Part shown: in pieces, positions 1 through 9,905 of the stretch
How positions within the stretch are numbered: the stretch's first letter is position 1
Layout of the letters: each line of letters starts with the position of its first letter
From: Taudactylus pleione
Lineage: Eukaryota; Chordata; Amphibia; Anura; Myobatrachidae
Assembly (NCBI GenBank): GCA_031769625.1
Contig: JAUIMM010000534.1
Span: 9,626,001-9,690,000, forward strand
Direction: 5' to 3'
DNA length: 64,000 nucleotides
Position numbers and translations under genes: made by a program
Notes under the pieces: generated by a model
What the model was told of the DNA's origin: nothing
The model's input: the letters and a program-made list of their open reading frames with translations, nothing else
Databases searched by the model: none

Positions 1-587
1 TTGGAATATGTTACAAGAAAACTGTATACTTAAATAACAAAAAAAAAATGTGTAGTAATGGCGCCAATATATAATTTACACAGAACTGAAGTGTTTGCTC
101 CTTTGATATACAAACTAAAAAATGGAAAAATAGAAAGTGCTAACACACAGTTCTATAATGAAAAATAATGATTTATTATTCTCTTTTTTAGAGAAAAATT
201 ACCAGCTCTTTAGCACATATTAATAACCATTGTTTTTAAACCAATAATATACATCAATAAATAAGACAATTTAAAAATGATCATCACAAGCTCTGTGTTG
301 TGTAATCAATTAGAAATACACCTGAATACGGCCACATGTCTCTATTCCAATAAGTAAAAAACCTTACTAAACTGTTACATCTAGATATTTATCACAGCTG
401 TGTTTAGAAATGAAATGCCATAACACCCAGTTAAGTTGCAACTCTGTTACACAGTAATTTTACCATAGTTGTTTCTCCGGTAACAGTGTAAAGAGAAGCA
501 GAAATTTCTGTGTCAGTTTGTTTTAACACTGTAGGATTTTATTGCTGTTTTTAAACAACACGACTCCCCACAGTCAATTAAAGACAC
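1..587. other. AT-rich stretch without recognisable gene
   Basis: The sequence is AT-rich with scattered short A and T runs and no long open frame. I see no motif, terminal repeat or RNA fold to name. It ends where a GC-rich segment typical of an L1 5' region begins. Confidence 0.6.
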
Positions 588-1195
588 AGGACCTCGGGGC
601 GTGGCTTGGACGCCGAGGAAGACGGCAGCATGGAGTCAGAGCTCTGCTCGTCCTGACTCTGCCCCACCAGATCTGCTCTCCCCACTTAGCGCCGCTCGAC
701 TGTCCTGCCGCTACAAGTCGATCTAACCCCCCAGAGCGGTTGTTCCTGGTGTTTCGTGGGGTCACGGTGCCCGGCAACGGACCACCGGATCACGCGGCCT
801 AGCACCACAGCAGCCGCGGCCTATGGTATTGAGACCCAATCCCCGTCCCCTCCACCTTACCTGTAACACCGGCGGGACCTGTAATACCCGCTTGCTGAAT
901 ACATCCAAGGCGCGTGCAGCCTCCGGAACAAGTGGGGACACCGCTGGTCGGGTCCCTGCAGCCGCAGACCTTCTGTTTAAGAAGCAAGTACACAGCAGGA
1001 TCCTCTTGGTGCATATACCTGCTAGACGCCGGAGCCATTTTGCAGCCACAAGTTGTTAAGGTACTGCACAGTATCACATCAGCCAAGCCATTACAATACA
1101 AAAGGAAGGGGACGTCGCATAAAAAACACAGAAAGCTTGTATATGCTTAACCCATCCATCCTATTGCATATAGCTGAATGTGCTTTTGAAACTCC

Positions 1196-1196
<1 letters not shown>

Positions 1197-1240
<44 letters not shown>
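1197..1240. repeat. (TA)n microsatellite
   Basis: A nearly pure run of about 18 TA dinucleotides with one CA interruption near its 3' end. It lies between the GC-rich L1 5' segment and the ORF1 region. Confidence 0.95.
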
Positions 1241-1242
<2 letters not shown>

Positions 1243-2636
1243 TTCACTTTCTCTCTGTCCCTTTTTGAGGAACTGTAACAATATCAGTTTCAACACCAGA
1301 TGGTGCTATTACCCATTCCTTCAAGTCTCTTCAAAACCAATTGAAATGTAAAATCTCCCATACAGTACTTAAGATCACGGCCATTTCTAAGCAACATCTT
1401 TCATAATACTAATATATTTTCCTGGTGAAATTCACTAATATAATCTACATGGATAAATTCATGGCTCCACCGCCTACTCCTAAGACGCCACGAGCCAGGG
1501 GTAACAATAAACGTGCAGACCAGCCCACAGATATGGTGGAAGACGTACATCATATGCACAATCCTGAACCCACTACTACCTTCCACACCCCCAGAGGAAG
1601 GCCAACCTGGCCGAAACGCGTTGGGACACACCCACAATCTCCGATCATACGAGCAGGATACGACTAGTACCATCCAGCAGCCCCAGCTCCCGGCGTCATG
1701 TGACCGGGATTTCCGGATGCCCACCCGGAAGCGAAGGAGGAATGCAGGCCAGCGGTCCCCAGCACCACCAGCTAGGAGGAAGGAACGGTCCCCTGCCGCG
1801 ACTAACCCACAGAAGGAAAGCCGTGGCCAGACTGAACCAGCCGACATCCAGGCAGCCCAGTGTGCCTAATGATCCGGCCGCATCAGGCACGTCGTTTGCA
1901 GCCCACACTGCAGGGAAGCCGGCATACCACCCCAGCTGACAACCATCCAGCACCCCATCCGAATAAGGCATACCGGAACTGAGGCTATCTGCAAAGGTAC
2001 TTGATCCACTTCTGCCGAGACTGATTCACACTCTGTCCTCCCCCCTGTTCTGTTTCTGACTCACTCTCCAAGCTATCCAAATTATTGTGCATTAACAACC
2101 ACTACCATCATCTACAGTAACTATTCCTGGCCATGTTTCTTGTATATCCCTTGTTTTTCACCACTAACCACTGACTTCATTATTCTATACGCATGCCAAC
2201 TAACTATAACAGCACTGCGGGACGCCGCACTCTGCCGTCTACTGCCGGTCAGGCATTTATATTCTTGTGTTAATACTTTATTCTGACCTACTGCAACTGT
2301 ACCATTCAGATTGTATTCACTTGTATGTTTGTATATTTATGTGTAACACTGTGACTTTATTCTTTGACACATAAAAGTCCATATCGTATTGTATTAATTA
2401 ATTACATTATAACCCACATACCAGTTTGATCTATAGAAACACAAGCATCAAATACACCATCCAGGGGTTGAGCGCGGTAACAACTCCCTTCTATTTGCAA
2501 ACCTAAGAGAACGAGGCACGTCTGTTCTACTCGCAGCACACCCCGCAACAACTAGTGTCAGTTATCCAGTGCGCAAGGGACCCATTACTCGTTTACCCAA
2601 AATACAGCAGGATCGGTACCGGCCCCTCTCTCTTAT

Positions 2637-3419
2637 ATGGAGGTTGTCAGAGCTATTAGAGAAACAGTGGAACCACTGCTACAAAGTCAAGCAGACAAAT
2701 TCATGGGAGCACTAGCTGATATCAAAGCACAAATGTCCTCCATTTCTCAGCAGGTGCGCGAAAATGAGAATAGGATCGGTGTCAACTTTCATGAACTCTC
2801 AGATTTAAAACAACAAGTCTCTACCATGTCAACTACTCAACAACAATTATTGTCCAAAGTCGCCGACCTGGAAAATAGATCCAGACGCAACAACCTGCGA
2901 CTCCTGGGTCTTAAGTAAACAATTAAAGGCATTGATCTTACCAAATTCCTTCAAATTGACCTCCCAGAACTACTTGGCATCTCGGCGGAACTAAATAATT
3001 TTGAAATAGAACGAGCACATAGACTGGGTCACTTCCGAGACTCTAACACTTCACATCCTAGAGCCGTCATTTTTAGATGCTTAAATTTCCGACACAAAGA
3101 TCTCATGTGGTCGGCCGCTCGACAGAAAGGCCCCATTCAGTGGGACGGTCAACGCATCCTCTTATTTCAAGACTATTCTGCAGAGGTTGCCAGAGCTCGC
3201 AGAAGCATGTCTCCTATTTGTTCACAACTCATCAAATCAGGAACTCGCTTCGCTCTACTATTCCCAGCTAGACTTCGCATTTACTCGCCTCAAGGTCCCA
3301 AAGATTTTACAGAAGTTGCTGACGCCCAGGCTTTTCTTAATGAAGAAAATGAGGCTTCTACCTCCTCCTCAATGGACCATAATGATAGATCCTGTGAAGA
3401 TGTCCCATCTCTAATTTGA
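2637..3419 (+). pseudogene. L1 ORF1 (RNA-binding chaperone), one nonsense codon
   Basis: L1 ORF1p is the trimeric nucleic-acid chaperone of the L1 RNP. Residues about 1-85 from the ATG at 2637 are a heptad-rich coiled coil, followed by the L1 signature ENRSRRNNLRLLG, which opens the RRM-like domain. A TAA at 2916-2918 interrupts the frame exactly where family members have Glu after LGLK, so a single GAA to TAA change explains it. The same frame then stays open through the RRM and C-terminal domain (motifs such as ERAHRLG and LLFPARLRI) to the stop at 3419. The true N-terminus may lie further upstream, but an in-frame TAG at 2553-2555 blocks it here. The 390-bp spacing to ORF2 suits an amphibian or fish L1. 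Confidence 0.8.
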
Positions 3420-3815
3420 TACATATACCAGGTTTTCTTTACACTCTTAAGATTTTTATAGTCTTTAATACAGGGTTATAACTCCCTATTTGTGATGTTG
3501 CCTCACAGCTATTGTTGTTGTTATTATTTTTCAAGATGGCTGTGGTCACTGGTTACAGTTTCATTACTATGTTCTCTTACAATGCACGATTTCATTGTAC
3601 GAATATTTGTTTCTATTTCTTTTTTATTTCTATGTTTATGTTTTTATATCATATGAACCCCAAATGTCTTAACTTATGTCACTTATTTACCACACACACT
3701 GACTTAAATATCTCTGTTGTTATGACCATATCTAACACTTGCTGGTACTATAGGGGCATTATTTTTATTCTCGCTATAAATTTTCACCACTTACATTATC
3801 TAATTTCCACAACAT

Positions 3816-5141
3816 GTGATGCCTTCCCACCTTAGATTTTGTACTTGGAACGTTAGGGGGATACATACACCAATGAAGAGGAGACGCATAATGACATACC
3901 TTAATAAACTTAAGTCTGATGTCACCTACTTACAGGAGACACACTTGACTCCCACTGAACATACCAAATTAAATACACTACATCATCAGGTGCTAGCATC
4001 CTCATCATTTAACTCTAAATCGCGGGGAGTGGCAATTTTACTACGTAAGGGTATCCAATATGACATCCATTCCACTGATATGGATCAAAATGGCCGATAT
4101 ATTCTCATGGATGTCATCTTGGACGGCACTAGATACTGTTTATGCAATGTTTATGGCCCCAATATATACAACAAATCTTTTCTCTTAGGATTAATAAATA
4201 AATTATACTCCTTTTCAGATTCTAAGATTATATTAGGGGGCGATTTTAATCTGGTAGCTTCCTCGGTTTTAGATAGGAAGATTTCATCCCGTACCCCTCC
4301 CAAACAACCAAAAATAGGCTTAAATTATATGGCTACAGAACTAAATCTATTAGACATGTGGAGAACAAGACATCCCATTGATTTAGAGTACACATATTAT
4401 TCAGCCACTCACAATGTTTTTTCTAGACTTGACTACTTCTATTTATCTAATTCATTGTCCACAATGGTTGTCGACACATCTATTGAACCCATAGCCATCT
4501 CAGACCATGGCCTTATTTGGATTGATGTTCAAGGGACGTTTCTTTTAGGATCCCACACCCAGTGGCGGTTCCCAGCGAAATTATCTTCTTCACTTAAATT
4601 TAAATCAATGCTGGAATCAGCTTGGGCCACGTATGAGATGAATAACCAAGCACATAAAGATAATCCAGGTTTATATTGGCAAACTTCTAAGGTGGTAATA
4701 AGGGGAGAAATTATCTCCTTCATAAAAAAATATAAAGCTGAACAGGATGCTACCTACAGATCCGCACAAACATCCTTAACGTCTGCTTTTCAAGCGTTAA
4801 AGACTTCACCCTCACCATTAACTAGAGCTACAGATAATGAGTGCAAATTGCACTTTGACCAAACCCTCACCCAAATGGATGACAAATATATTTATTCGGG
4901 TAAGCTACACTTTTTCTGGCATGGCAATAAACCTAGCCGGCTACTTTCAAACATGCTAAGGGGAAATAAATCACATAACAATATTGCAGCACTTAGAGAT
5001 GAACATTTCATCACACACTTCAAAGGAGAAGATATAGCAAACACTTTCGTTCATTGTGTTCTCTCAACAGATTATTTGTGCCTATGTAGTCAGCACATGT
5101 GTAGGCAATCTACTAATCAGGTTTCTTTTTTATTTGGATAG
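3816..5141 (+). pseudogene. L1 ORF2 N-terminal APE endonuclease, truncated before RT
   Basis: The L1 ORF2 endonuclease nicks target DNA for target-primed reverse transcription. The 441-codon frame opens with the APE fold: TWNVRG (residues 10-15), LQETHL (39-44, metal-binding Glu41), NVYGPN, LGGDFNLV, SRLDYF and ISDHGLIW near residue 230. All the expected catalytic residues (N, E, D, N, D, H) are visible, so the nuclease domain looks intact. The linker follows to about residue 410, ending near HFKGEDIANTF. The last 30 or so residues resemble nothing in L1 and come from read-through into flanking DNA after about 5050. No RT motif is present. ATG 3816 and ATG 3819 are both possible starts. Confidence 0.85.
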
Positions 5142-5696
5142 CTGTGTAAAATGAACTCTTAGGTTGATGATGTTTGTCCAGGATTTCTTTGAAATTAATT
5201 TCATCTTTTTTTATCTGTGATTACTACAAGAATATTTTAATCCCAAAAATGTAATGTTTATATACACTGAAGATTTTTCTTATACATTACTATGTATCAT
5301 AGAGAAGAGAAAAATATGAATACTGTATACTTAAAACTTAAAACTATTTAAAAATTAGTAGTTGCAATAAGTAATGTGTCACAGCTACAGACACTTGAGA
5401 CTCCTGGGAAGAGTCAGGCTTACTAGGAAATATAAACTGGGGTGGTTTTAGGAATGATCTTTTCATTAAATATCACTGACACGAAATAAAAGTAAATAGA
5501 ATTTATTCAAGAACTAAAAATGTATGGCAAAGTTCCACACTAAATCTCAATAACACAAAATTCATGACATGCACTAACATGTGCAGGCGTATGTCCCTGT
5601 GAGAAACAAAGTTCGAAGTACACACTGAACTGGTGTGGGGTGAAACCCAGAGTCTGACACGAGGCTAGGGCCACAGGATAGAATGGAGGTCAATAA
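5142..5696. other. AT-rich stretch, no gene seen
   Basis: There is no recognisable coding region or element end here. The part from about 5570 merges into the flank of the 36-bp minisatellite. Confidence 0.5.
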
Positions 5697-6361
5697 CAGA
5701 GTTGAGCCCTGTATCGCGACGGAGGTCCGGAACAGGGTTGAGCCCTGAGATGTAACAAGGTCCGGAACGAGGTTAAGCCCTGAGATGTAATGAAGATCCA
5801 GAACAGGGTTCAGCACTGATACATGATGAGGGTCCGGAACAGGGTTGAGCCCTGAGACGTGATGAGGGTCTGGAACGAGGTTGAGCCCTGAGACATGATG
5901 AGGGTCCGGAACAGGGTTGAGCCCTGAGATGTGATGAGGGTCTGGAACAGGGTTGAGCCCTGAGATGTGATGAGGGTCTGGAACAGGGTTGAGCCCTGAG
6001 ATGTGATGAGGGTCCGGAACAGGGTTGAGCCCTGAGACATAATGAGGGTCCGGAACAGGGTTGAGCCCTGAGATGTTATGAGGATCTGGAACAGGGTTGA
6101 GCCCTGAGATGTGATGAGGGTCCGGAATAGGGTTGAGCCCTGTGATGTGATGAAGGTCCAGAGCAGGGTTGAGCCCTGCTATGTGATGAAGGTCCAGAGC
6201 AGGGTTGAGCCCTGCTGCGTAATGATGGTCTCGAGCAGGGTTAAGCCCTGCAACGTAATGAAGGTCCGGAGCGTGGTTGAGCCCTGCGGCAGGATGAAGG
6301 TCCAGAGCAGGGTTGAGCCCTGTGGCAGTATGTAGATGATGAGCAGGGTAGAGCCCTGCGG
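5697..6361. repeat. 36-bp minisatellite, about 19 copies
   Basis: About 19 copies of a unit near CCGGAACAGGGTTGAGCCCT plus GAGATGTGATGAGGGT. Because 36 is a multiple of three, several frames remain open on both strands. The minus-strand frame 6419-5574 would encode a 12-residue repeat (GLNPVPDPHHIS). Each unit contains a short hairpin, CAGGG-TTGAG-CCCTG. Copies at both edges are more diverged than those in the middle, as expected for arrays homogenised by slippage or unequal exchange. I read it as non-coding. Confidence 0.9.
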
Positions 6362-7335
6362 CGTAATGAAGATGTGATGGGGTTCCGATGAGGATAGACT
6401 GTAATGGTGCAGTTGACAACTGTAGAAGAAGAAACCCCAGTGTCCGTATGAGTCAATTATAACAAGTAAACCAAAGAGTGTAGCGTAGAATGGAATGGCA
6501 GTAATAGAGCAGGATAACAACGGAAAAACAATGGCAATGCTGAGCTCTGCAGTGCAGCTGATAACCTGTATCAGAACTTAAACCAGAACATGAGCAGGAA
6601 TGTAGCTAGGTCCACAGCATACACCAGGCACAGCGGGGATCTAGCAGGAGTCCAAGGAAGAACTGAAAGTAACGTTGCACAGACAATGAGGCATAGTTAG
6701 TAACAGGCTTTACACTAGAGGTCTGTGATCCATAGGAAGTTCAGAACATGTGACCCAAATAGAATCAGGTTTGGAGTAATAAGCAATCAAGGAATCCAAC
6801 AACCTGATGACATCTAAGAAACAGATGATCACTTTAACTCTCTGCACACTGCATGTGATGAATGCCAGCAACCAGGATAGATCCTCCAACGACCACAATG
6901 GAACTTCGGCAAGTGTAGTTTATCTTTATGTACTGAAATAGTCAAAGCCCTGACATAATGAAAATAAGTGATTAAAACGTGATGTGCATCACTTATATAA
7001 TAGGAAGATTTTGCTTATGTTTTATAACATCATATTTTGAACAGGGTTCTGACAACTTGATATATACTTGTGAAGAAGTAATAAATCTGTTCATTATTGT
7101 CAAGCTTGTATACTGTACATGCTACTGTCTCTGAGCACCATCTAGTGGTGGTTGGGTAGTTTGCTGTGTTTCTTTGTTTTCTATCTTGTATACTCAACTG
7201 ATACTTTGGGGTAAATTTACTAAGAATCATTTCTGACTCCTGTTACAATTCGCTGGACATTGTCAGCAGTTTGCAGGCTCTAAAAAATGTAGTTACTATC
7301 CATTGTATTGAAAAGCGCAGCCGATGCCCATTGAC
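6362..7335. other. No gene seen
   Basis: Mixed-composition sequence with only short open frames. A one-ended match to the frog-type sequence GGGGTAAATTTACTAAG occurs near 7208, which suggests a decayed MITE end. Confidence 0.5.
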
Positions 7336-7413
7336 AAAGCTACGCGTTTCATAGAACACCCGCTTCCATCAGCCTGGGGAAGCAGATGGATATTCGGTGA
7401 AACGCGTAGCTTT
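7336..7413. repeat. Foldback with perfect 16-bp arms, GAAACGCGTAGC motif
   Basis: AAAGCTACGCGTTTCA at 7336-7351 and its exact reverse complement at 7398-7413 flank a 46-bp spacer. Read outward on either strand, a TGATGG or AGATGG box precedes the GAAACGCGTAGC arm. This resembles the CUGAUGA...GAAA spacing of hammerhead-ribozyme-like motifs in Penelope-type repeats, though the core bases deviate. Function is unproven. Confidence 0.75.
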
Positions 7414-8609
7414 TTATGCACCATTCATGCAGTTGTTTTACATCCTTTTCCAAAATTGTCTTCTTGGATCTATTATTGTTTTTTTTAACAGACGGACATC
7501 GGGTACCTGAATAAATGTCCAGAGTGATCTATTAATACAAAGAGGGTGGGTATAATAACCCACCTATTCTAAATAACATCTTTATAATTCACATGCACAA
7601 TGTCTGGCAAACTATGTCGTCCCATTTGAGTTATCTAACACTGAAAAAAGATCGCTGCAAGAAGTTCCTAAACATCCCTAACTGAACTGATGAGACACTT
7701 CAGGAAAGTGTGCCTGCAGCTTGAATGAGCTTCGCCTGTTGCTATTGCAATCACCAACGGACATCGGCAGGGCCAGCTCTTGGGGCGTTCGACCAGTGTG
7801 GTTGAACAGGCGTGCCACCTCTTCCAACCATCCTGATTTCAGCGGGACAGTCCCATTTTTTGGGCACTGTCCCGCTTTTCCACCAGAGGGCCGTAGTGTC
7901 CTGCAGCCGATAGGGAGGTTGGGGGCCCCCACCGCCACAAAACTCCGGAGAAGCTGAATGGATGCCACATCCATTGGTCAGTTTAAAACACGCTAGTCGC
8001 TGCAATCAATTACATTGACCACTATTTATTATTTTCTATAGCATATCACCAATGCTATAATTCTATTGGTTTAGCTGACACCTATATTATTGGGGAGTGC
8101 GGTTGGGAATTACAATTAGCTTTTACAAAGTTATTTGTTTGCTGGTGGTTTGGGTATTGACTCGATTGGCGCATATATATATATGATCAATGTGCAGGTG
8201 CCTTCCAATATCAGTCTGACCGCAGTTCGACCAAACAATCTATTCCACAATGGCGGCACTCTGACAAAACATCCAAAGAACACATATATATATATATATA
8301 TTTTTTTTACAGTTTACATTCTTTCTAAATACTTACCTGTATATAACATTTTCGAATGGCTTACATGAGGATGAAGACATACAGCCTAAAGCATGGCAAT
8401 GCAATGCGGTTCCTGGAATATGTAAATTACTATGTACTCTCCACTTTTTGGACTCAGGCTCATTCCAACCAACAGTTGCTGCTGTTGGAGGAATTTCACA
8501 GCCAACTTTTTGCCGGTTTTCCCAAAATTATTATATGCAATTTTAAAATGTCTAAAAGTGTATCTTTTTCCCTTGTGATCAGCATGAATGTCATGAGAAT
8601 TAAAAAATA
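7414..8609. other. No gene seen; contains a hairpin and a TA microsatellite
   Basis: No convincing coding region. A GC-rich 7680-7960 segment carries the hairpin listed separately, and a (TA)n run lies at about 8283-8301. The remainder is unassigned. Confidence 0.5.
7841..7876. repeat. Hairpin with 11-bp perfect arms
   Basis: AGCGGGACAGT (7841-7851) pairs with ACTGTCCCGCT (7866-7876) around a T-rich loop. The outer sequence is GC-rich. It is probably the centre or terminus of a dispersed repeat. I see no transcription context. Confidence 0.8.
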
Positions 8610-9030
8610 ATTCTATCAAATTGCACAATTCCCAAATGTTGGGCGCTGTGGACTGTACTTATATAGCATTTAGACCAAATCAGGAATGTGAAGAAATTTC
8701 AGGAATCGCAAACATTATCATTCTATAAACATCCAGGTAATATGTGATGCAACATGCTGAATATTAAATGTCTATGAGGCCTACCCTGGATACACACGAT
8801 ACCTATATTTTACCAAATTTTTCAGTCTACCAAGATTTAGAAGATTCATCACTGGATGGAGGCTGGCTTATAGATGACTGGGTAGTATATAAATCATTGT
8901 ATTATGCATTTCCTCTTTGATAACTAACTTGAATATGTACTAATTTGTGATGTTTCAATAAAAACTTTAATAAAAAAAATCATTCTATCAAACTGCACAA
9001 TTCACAAATGTTATGGGTGCCATGTACTGT
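8610..9030 (+). repeat. LINE-like 3' tail between two ~48-bp diverged direct repeats
   Basis: TTCTATCAAATTGCACAATT near 8611 recurs with small changes near 8979 (TTCTATCAAACTGCACAATT). Similarity between the two copies continues for about 48 bp. Between them lies AT-rich sequence ending in CAATAAAAACTTTAATAAAAAAAA, which looks like a retrotransposon poly(A) end. A long target duplication or a tandem duplication could each explain it. Confidence 0.55.
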
Positions 9031-9119
9031 ACTCGCAGGGGGCGGGATACATCAATTTTTTTTGTGGCAAATCCGTTTTTTTCTTTTTTTTTATGCAATC
9101 AATTTGTATTGAGAACAAA

Positions 9120-9686
9120 GGCCCTCATTCAGAGCCGTACGCTCTGAGCAGAGCGCACGCTCTGAGCAGAGCGCACGCTCTGAATGAGGGCCGGGCTCCA
9201 TTTTCATGGAGCGTCCTCCTGGACGCTCGTATAGCTGTGGGTCACCACCCACAGGCTATACGAGCGTGCATTGTGATGGCCGCGATGGTCGTTACCATCG
9301 CGACCATCGAAATTGCGAGCCGGAGCCTGCGGTTGAGGTTTTCAACCGCAAGCTCCGGAGTGATTTTGGCTCTATCAGAGCCAAAATCACTCCCACTGAC
9401 ATCACTAGTGATGTCAGTGGGCCGGCTTTTGACGGGAGGCGTTCCCGTGGGAACGCCCCCGTCAGGGAGGCACGCCCCCGGCACGCCCACCAAAGGGGGC
9501 GTGCTGTCAATCAACATTGACAGCACGCCCCCTTTGATCGGACACAACGAGCGAAGGACTTTCCTTCGCTCGTCGCGTCTGGCGCATGCGCACGACGGAG
9601 CTCCCTCCGTAGTGCGCATGCTCAGTCCATAACATCGACCCACTTGCGAGCGGACAGCCGCTCGCGAGTGGGTCTGAATCAGGCCC
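9120..9686. mobile_element. Hairpin-string MITE, Harbinger-type ends (copy 1)
   Basis: A non-autonomous element with ends GGCCCTCATTCAG and CTGAATCAGGCCC, flanked by AAA on both sides (9117-9119, 9687-9689). The whole 567 bp is tiled by about eleven consecutive hairpins. Clear ones are 9120-9192 (16-bp arms), 9224-9266, 9274-9308, 9320-9358, 9358-9392, 9392-9421 (a perfect 30-bp palindrome), 9431-9463, 9492-9535 (20-bp arms), 9548-9572, 9581-9621 and 9639-9672. It has no coding capacity. The ends and 3-bp TSD match the autonomous Harbinger element at 35744-43092. Related copies lie at 32217-32640 and 52722-53248. Confidence 0.85.
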
Positions 9687-9905
9687 AAAATCAGTAGCAG
9701 ACACTGAAAAAGGCATCTACAATATACCATCATAAATAATAATATACTAGTTCAACTAAATAAAATGTATACATAGTAATAAAGTAGGTAGCATATTAAC
9801 AATTATTCAGCCTAATTCAAATCCACACAAAACAAAAATCTTAGAACAGATGAAAGAAAAAGGGAGGGGAGAAGGGGGGAGGGGGAAATAAGATTGTCAC
9901 CATAT

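Larger units (their letters stand above)
588..5050 (+). mobile_element. L1-type LINE, 3'-deleted (copy A)
   Basis: This is a plus-strand L1 non-LTR retrotransposon copy. Its parts are a GC-rich 5' region (about 588-1060) starting near GGGGCGTGGCTTGG, an ORF1 remnant (2637-3419), a 396-bp gap, and the endonuclease half of ORF2 (from 3816). L1 similarity stops near 5050 and unrelated AT-rich DNA follows, so the reverse transcriptase, C-terminal domain, 3' UTR and poly(A) are absent. Ordinary L1 insertion truncates the 5' end, so losing the 3' half points to a later deletion or rearrangement. The 1060-1440 part includes a TA microsatellite and may be a separate insertion. The 1425-2630 part is probably 5' UTR or decayed upstream ORF sequence. 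Confidence 0.75.

Noticed and set aside
5574..6419. 281-codon minus-strand protein of 12-residue repeats
   Set aside because: The unit length is a multiple of three, so frames stay open on both strands. There is no domain, signal peptide or unique flanking coding sequence.
9093..9733. Open frames of 100-180 codons on both strands over the hairpin MITE
   Set aside because: The GC-rich palindromes keep both strands open. Translations are mirror products of hairpin arms, not proteins.
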